Virus record (IMG/VR): IMGVR_UViG_3300020027_000031
Span: 1-24,889 of that record
Length of the DNA: 24,889 bases
Source of the DNA: a virus
Direction: 5' to 3' (one strand)
Shown: piece by piece, positions 20,449 through 24,889 of the stretch
How the letters are laid out: each line of letters starts with the position of its first letter
Position numbering within the stretch: position 1 is the first letter of the stretch
Notes under the pieces: generated by a model
What the model saw: the letters and a program-made list of their open reading frames with translations, nothing else
Told to the model about the DNA's origin: nothing
The model's database searches: none
Position numbers and translations under genes: made by a program

Positions 20449-22764
20449 GTGGCACCGACCGACGTTCCGAACCTCCACACCTGGTACCGCGCCGACAGCA
20501 TCGCCCAGGCCGACAACACCGCGGTAACCAGCTGGACGGACTCGTCCGGCGGCGGGTTCACGATGTCGCAGGTCAACGCGCTGAAGCAGCCGACACTGCA
20601 GACGGCGGAGATCAACGGGCTGCCGATCGTCAGGTTCGACGGCACCGCCGACGGGCTGGCCTCGTCCGCGCCCGGTAACGGCGTGAACCAAACCGTCATT
20701 GCGGTCGCTCGAGCCTCGAACGTGACGGGTATCCGCACGATCCGCGGCGGCCAACTGCAGGTCACGTGCAACGGCGGCATCCCTACCGCCTACAGCAACA
20801 GCGTCAACCTGCTCGGAGCTTCGACCGGCGGTTCGATCGGCACCACCAACTTCGTCATTCTGACGTTCACATTCAACGACACCACGGGTGCGTGGGCCTG
20901 GTTCAGGAACGGCACCGCCGACGGGTCGGGCACGAACACGACCGTTTCGCTGACCGGCACGGCTTTGCAGGCCATCAGTGGGTCTGATTCGACGGTCAGC
21001 CAGGAGTACTGGCAAGGCGATATTGCCGAGGTCATCTCCTACACGCGGGTCATCACCGCCGGTGAACGCTCCAACGTCCACAGCTACCTGCAAGAGAAGT
21101 ACGGCATCACCGTCTCGGACTACGTGCCGACCAGCGTGCCGAAGAACGCTGCGGACTCGGCTACCCGCACCGAAACGTTCAGCGTCACGGCCCGGTCCAC
21201 GGCGAACGACTCTGGCATCCAGACCGACACTGCGTCGGTCGCGGTCAAGGTGTCCGGCGCGGATTCCGGCATCGGCACCAACACTGCGAGCGTCGGCGTC
21301 GTTGTCCCGGTCGACGCCGGGGACGTCACGGTCGAGGGCTTGCCGATCACGGTCCACCACGTCGTCAACCTCGGCGTCGGGGACATCACGGTTGATGGGC
21401 CGGCACCGAACCTCGCGCACCACGCACCGTTGGACATCGGTGATGTCACGGTCGACGGGTTGCCGGTCGAGTTCCTCGGCCGCCTCGACCTGGGCGAGGT
21501 CGAGGTTCAGGGCCTGCCGATTCAGGTGTCGTACGGCTCCACCGGCCCTGGCGGTCAGGGCGGGGTTGTTGCGGTACCGCCCGCTGTCCCGTCCCGCTTC
21601 CTTGTCCAAAGCATTTTGGATGGCCGGTTCTTGTCGTGGGACCTCGAGCTGTCGGATCCGCAGGTGGCGTTGGTGCTGTCGGGGCCGACGTCGATCACTG
21701 GCGTGCTCAAGCCGGAGGATCCCGAAACCAGGAAGCTGCTGCTGGGTGGCGGGTTTGAGCCGTGGGCGTGCTGGATTCACCACGAAATCGAGGGCGAGAT
21801 CCGCGCGTCGGGGATCCTGCAGCCCTACCAGATCGACGGCGAAACCCTCTCCGTCGAGGCCGCCGGTGTGTCCGCCTACGCGCACGGCATCCCGTGGCTT
21901 GCGGAGCTGTCGGCGATCCAGATTGATCCGGCGAACGTGGTCCGGGCGATTTGGGCGCACCTGCAGTCGTACCCCGACGGGCAGTTGGGTGTGACGGTGA
22001 CGGGGACAACACCGGTGCGGATCGGTACCCCGGCGATGACGGTGCCGAAGACGGACCCCGAAACGGGAGCCCCGGTGTTGGACGACAACGGCAACCAGAT
22101 CCTTGAGGATGTTGAGGCGAAGCCGTACGAGCTGATGTTCTGGGAAGGCACCGACTGCGGCTCCGAAATCGACTCCCTGGCTGGTGAGGCACCGTTTGAC
22201 TACATCGAACGGTGCGCCTGGAACGACGCCCGCACGACGGTGACGCACTGGATCGAGATCGGGTATCCGCGGATCGGGCAGCGTTGCATCGGCGCGGGTG
22301 CGCCACGGTTCGCTTCGGGGGAGAACATCCTCAACGCGGTCCCCGCGGAGGAAACCGACGACCTGTACGCCAGCCAAGTGGTGGTGTTCGGTAAGGGTGA
22401 GGGTCGGGACACCACGAAGGGCTACGCCGGCCGACCCCTGAACCGGCGTTTGCGTCGGGTGGCGATTGTGCAGGACAAGACGATCCCCACCCCCGAACGC
22501 GCCACCGCCGCCGCCGGGAGCGAACTCGAACGCCGCCAAGCCCTCATCGACGTCACTGATCTTGAGGTGGACGCCCGCCACCCGAACGCTGTGTTCGGGT
22601 CGTATCAGGTGGGGGATGACGTCCTCGTCGACGTCGAGGTCGACTGGATCGGCCGGCTACGCCAGTACGAACGGATCCTGTCCATCACCTACGCACCCGA
22701 CCTCGAGTCGGTTCGCCTAGAGCTGCGCCGGTCTGAGGCGTTCCGGTACGGGGAGGGGGCCTGA
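20449..22764 (+). CDS. lectin-domain / tail hub fusion protein (Tal-like)
   Basis: This 771-residue protein has three regions. Residues 5-225 form a concanavalin/LamG-like lectin domain (LHTWYRADSI, VTSWTDSSGGG, QPTLQTAEINGLPIVRFDG, WQGDIAEVISYTRVITAGERSNVHSYLQEKYG). Residues 230-365 form a repetitive linker with DSGI-x-T-x-TASV twice and four copies of GDVTVEGLPI-type strands at 20-residue spacing. Residues 370-771 form a hub part (RFLVQSILDGRFLSWDLELSDPQVALVLSGP, then EGEIRASGILQPYQI and a C-terminal VGDDVLVDVEVDWIGRLRQYERILSITYAPD) as seen alone in other actinophages. The GTG at 20449 follows GGGGGGCAGGG. The hub would sit at the tip centre and the lectin would probably bind cell-wall sugars. 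The next ATG overlaps the stop (TGATG). Confidence 0.8.
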   Translation: MAPTDVPNLHTWYRADSIAQADNTAVTSWTDSSGGGFTMSQVNALKQPTLQTAEINGLPIVRFDGTADGLASSAPGNGVNQTVIAVARASNVTGIRTIRGGQLQVTCNGGIPTAYSNSVNLLGASTGGSIGTTNFVILTFTFNDTTGAWAWFRNGTADGSGTNTTVSLTGTALQAISGSDSTVSQEYWQGDIAEVISYTRVITAGERSNVHSYLQEKYGITVSDYVPTSVPKNAADSATRTETFSVTARSTANDSGIQTDTASVAVKVSGADSGIGTNTASVGVVVPVDAGDVTVEGLPITVHHVVNLGVGDITVDGPAPNLAHHAPLDIGDVTVDGLPVEFLGRLDLGEVEVQGLPIQVSYGSTGPGGQGGVVAVPPAVPSRFLVQSILDGRFLSWDLELSDPQVALVLSGPTSITGVLKPEDPETRKLLLGGGFEPWACWIHHEIEGEIRASGILQPYQIDGETLSVEAAGVSAYAHGIPWLAELSAIQIDPANVVRAIWAHLQSYPDGQLGVTVTGTTPVRIGTPAMTVPKTDPETGAPVLDDNGNQILEDVEAKPYELMFWEGTDCGSEIDSLAGEAPFDYIERCAWNDARTTVTHWIEIGYPRIGQRCIGAGAPRFASGENILNAVPAEETDDLYASQVVVFGKGEGRDTTKGYAGRPLNRRLRRVAIVQDKTIPTPERATAAAGSELERRQALIDVTDLEVDARHPNAVFGSYQVGDDVLVDVEVDWIGRLRQYERILSITYAPDLESVRLELRRSEAFRYGEGA
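21319..21528 (+). repeat. four strand repeats of about 20 residues in the lectin-hub linker
   Basis: Four copies of G-[DE]-[VI]-T/E-V-[DEQ]-G-L/P-P-[IV] begin at protein residues 291, 311, 331 and 349 of the 20449 gene. They are 60 bp apart except the last at 54 bp. They probably form a stiff beta stalk between lectin and hub. Confidence 0.7.
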
Positions 22765-24716
22765 TGCCACGACGCCCACTCATCCCCACCCCCGAGCTCC
22801 GCCGGGTCGTCGGGGACCTCCTCGAACTGCAAAACCGTGTCGGCCGCATGGAACGCGGCGGCCGCGCAACCCAGCTCGGGCACTCCAGCATCGACGGCGG
22901 TTACCTCACCATTCGTGACGCCGACGGCCTACCGCGTGGCTACATCGGTAACCAACCCGACGGCACCACCGGTGTGCGTGCCGTCAACGGGCCGCCACCG
23001 TCACGCCCGAACACTCCGGACGGTATCCCGATCCAGGGCGGAGTTCGGTGGGAGTGGAACGGCGAGTTCGTCGAACCACGGCCGGGGGACTTCCTCAACG
23101 CGCACCTGTACGTGTCCGGTGCGGGGGCGGACTTCATCTCCGGGCCGTCGAACCTGGTGCACGCGTTCTCTGAGCCTGGTTCGTTCCCGACTACCGGTCT
23201 CGGCACGGCCCCAGTGTGGGCGCGCATCGTCGCTTACAACACGTCGGGGGAGCCGTCGGAGCCGTCGTTCACGGTAGGCCCGATCACGCCGTTGGAAGTG
23301 GTGGCTGACGACATCGTTGACGGCATCGTCACAACGGTGAAGATCGCCGCGGGGGCGGTCACCGAAGCTGTGATCGCCGCGTCGGCGGTGACGGTCACGA
23401 AGATCGCCGACGATGCCATCACCAGCCCGCAGATCATCGCTGGTGGGATTCAGGCGGTCAACCTCGCCGTCGACTCAGTGTCCGCAGGCAAGATCGCTGC
23501 TGATGCTGTCACCGCGCGCGAAATCCTCGCCCTGACCATCACGGCGGCGGAGATCGCCGCCAACGCCATCACCGCCACCCACATCACCGCTGGCTCCGTC
23601 ACAGCGTCCAAGCTCGAATCCGTGCTGGTGTTGACCAACCGGGTCGTCGTCGGAGCAGCCGCGGGTGACCGGGTGGAGATCAACGCCACCTCCGGGATCG
23701 AACAGTGGCTCTCCGGTGCCCGAACGCTGCACATCCCGCCCAACGGGTCCGCATCGTTCACCGGGAAGGTCACCTCCGGCGCAGGTGTCGGTGTCGGCTC
23801 CACGATTGTCATCGACCCGGTACTGATCGAGCAGTCGTTCTACCCGAACAACACCACGAAGCGGTTCCGGTTCCAGGCCGGGATGGGCGCGGTCGTCGGC
23901 GGAGGATCGGGCCCGATCCTCGACATAGAGGCCGTCAACGCCTCCGGCCTAGAGCGCGGCGCGTTTATCCACATGGAGTCCGTCACGGACACCACGGGGG
24001 TTCTGTGGATCGGTTTCACCGGGGCCAGCAGCTTGCAGGGCGGCCGGCTACAGATGGAGCAGGGCGGCCGGGTTGTCCTTGCCGTCAACTCCACGAACAT
24101 CCTCGACATGGGCGCCGGGTCCACCGACATCACGACCGCTAACCAGCCGATCAACATCCGCTCCAACGGCGCCCAAATCAACATCGACACCGCGGGGAAC
24201 CAACTTCTCATCGGGTCCAGCGCCAGCAACTACCTGGTGATCGATAACGGGAACGTGGCGCTTGTCGAGAACGGCGGGCTGAAGGCGTTCATCATCGACC
24301 ACCCCGTTGACGCGGCGCGTCGTCTGGTGCATGTGTGCACGGAGACCCCGAACGCGATGGTGGAGTACGTCGGCACGGCGACACTGAAGGACGGTGTCGC
24401 CGTGGTTGGTGCGCCGGACCTGCCGGGCTACTTCGAGGCGCTCACCGAACTTGCTGGACGCACGGTCACCGTGACTCGGATCTTGCTGGACAACCCGATC
24501 CCCCTGACGGCCCCGCTCCCCGTTGTCGCCGCATCGTTGCCTGTGGATGGAACGTTCCGCATCGAGTGTGGAGCACCAGACGGGACGCAGATCAGCTGGC
24601 GGGTCACCGCGAACCGCAAGAACACCAAGTTTGACGTCGAACCCCTCGCCGCCACCACACCACTGCCGGACGGCCCCTATGGGATCGCCACCCCGAAGGA
24701 GAGCTCGAATGGTTGA
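22764..24716 (+). CDS. tail fibre protein with FN3-like domain and decapeptide repeats
   Basis: This 650-residue fibre starts at an ATG sharing a base with the previous stop. The N-terminal helix PELRRVVGDLLELQNRVGRMER would anchor the trimer at the tip. Next comes a beta domain (40-75, LTIRDADGLPRGYIGNQPDG), then a fibronectin type III-like domain (about 78-172; ending WARIVAYNTSGEPSEPS). Residues 184-283 are ten decapeptides of the type I-A-A-G-A-V-T-x-x-K/E, giving a shaft. The distal part (285-600) is beta-helix-like with repeats such as NQPINIRSNGAQINIDTAGNQLLI, and the protein ends in a beta domain with RIECGAPDGTQISWRVTANRK. It is the probable receptor-facing fibre. No catalytic motif was seen. 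Stop at 24714-24716, overlapping the next gene by eight bases. Confidence 0.85.
   Translation: MPRRPLIPTPELRRVVGDLLELQNRVGRMERGGRATQLGHSSIDGGYLTIRDADGLPRGYIGNQPDGTTGVRAVNGPPPSRPNTPDGIPIQGGVRWEWNGEFVEPRPGDFLNAHLYVSGAGADFISGPSNLVHAFSEPGSFPTTGLGTAPVWARIVAYNTSGEPSEPSFTVGPITPLEVVADDIVDGIVTTVKIAAGAVTEAVIAASAVTVTKIADDAITSPQIIAGGIQAVNLAVDSVSAGKIAADAVTAREILALTITAAEIAANAITATHITAGSVTASKLESVLVLTNRVVVGAAAGDRVEINATSGIEQWLSGARTLHIPPNGSASFTGKVTSGAGVGVGSTIVIDPVLIEQSFYPNNTTKRFRFQAGMGAVVGGGSGPILDIEAVNASGLERGAFIHMESVTDTTGVLWIGFTGASSLQGGRLQMEQGGRVVLAVNSTNILDMGAGSTDITTANQPINIRSNGAQINIDTAGNQLLIGSSASNYLVIDNGNVALVENGGLKAFIIDHPVDAARRLVHVCTETPNAMVEYVGTATLKDGVAVVGAPDLPGYFEALTELAGRTVTVTRILLDNPIPLTAPLPVVAASLPVDGTFRIECGAPDGTQISWRVTANRKNTKFDVEPLAATTPLPDGPYGIATPKESSNG
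23313..23612 (+). repeat. ten 30-bp (decapeptide) repeats in the fibre gene
   Basis: Residues 184-283 of the fibre read as ten in-phase decapeptides, with I or L at position 1, A/D/G at 3-5, V or I at 6 and T/S at 7 in most units. Such spacing is common in phage fibre shafts. Confidence 0.75.
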
Positions 24717-24889
24717 TACGTTCTACGCCGGGACCCTCGGTCCTGTCGGCCCGCTCGTCGCCTGGGATGGCACAAACGAGAACGACATCCTGACGTGGAT
24801 CAACGAGGTGTCCTCACCCTCGTCGGTCATCGTCTCGGTGACCGCGACGGAGGTCGTGTTTAGGCGTGGCGCGAACCCACCACCACGAC
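24709..24889 (+). CDS. partial gene, probable minor tail protein (runs off window)
   Basis: The ATG at 24709 is preceded by AAGGAGAG (24696-24703) and overlaps the fibre gene's last eight bases. The 60 codons visible read MVDTFYAGTLGPVGPLVAWDG, then NENDILTWINEVSSPSS, then a strand ending VVFRRGANPPP, with no stop before the window edge. The overlap and orientation place it in the same operon as the fibre. The short visible part, with a beta-strand-like end and a proline-rich stretch, is compatible with another tail or capsid accessory protein. No family is recognised. Confidence 0.7.
   Translation, partial: MVDTFYAGTLGPVGPLVAWDGTNENDILTWINEVSSPSSVIVSVTATEVVFRRGANPPPR

Noticed and set aside
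20251-22581. 776-codon minus-strand frame opposite the lectin-hub gene
   Set aside because: It has Arg/Asp/Gly-rich shadow composition, with no start signal and no motif.

Overview
The window looks like the late structural half of a long-tailed (siphovirus-type) actinobacterial phage or prophage. By eye it is about two-thirds G+C. GTG starts are frequent, genes abut with 1-4 base overlaps, and the gene order is that of Rhodococcus/Gordonia/Mycobacterium phages: HNH, terminase, portal, MuF, scaffold, capsid, connectors, tail tube, tail chaperones, tape measure, minor tail genes. No integrase, lysis or replication gene is visible, so lytic phage and prophage cannot be told apart. The host order is an inference from style only.

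Layout. 79-3126 is a packaging-associated region interrupted by two minus-strand genes: an HNH nuclease, a small protein, a reverse-strand membrane-anchored protein, the terminase small subunit, a reverse-strand Cro/C1-type regulator, and a second HNH nuclease. 3138-8178 holds the terminase large subunit (reading frame broken inside Walker B), the portal, and a MuF-type head protein carrying a 273-residue intein. 8270-11979 holds scaffold, major capsid, a small protein, a probable decoration protein, and four head-tail connector/terminator genes. 12074-17405 holds the tail tube, the frameshift-linked chaperone pair and the tape measure (also frame-broken). 17395-24889 holds the distal tail protein, a minor tail series, a lectin-hub fusion, a fibre with decapeptide repeats, and one gene cut by the window edge.

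The most unusual feature is inside the MuF gene. The intein has intact-looking splicing motifs at both ends but no recognisable LAGLIDADG or HNH endonuclease in its own frame. The opposite strand of the intein DNA (7761 to 7042) instead encodes a 239-residue protein with an N-terminal helix-turn-helix and a Vsr/EDxHD-like nuclease core. It lies entirely inside the intein and is in codon register with it. I read this as a homing endonuclease overprinted antisense on the intein that it mobilises.

Other notable items are: a face-to-face promoter at 2489-2541 that would give leaderless mRNAs for both the regulator and the second HNH gene; a 10-base insertion in terL that creates a perfect hairpin exactly at Walker B; a 16-bp hairpin after the tail-tube gene whose loop is complementary to two tandem copies of the next gene's ribosome-binding site; and seven contiguous 44-residue repeats in the tape measure. 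No stretch longer than about 100 bases lacks a gene. The longer gaps (8179-8269, 11980-12073, 12614-12698) each hold hairpins, which are listed.
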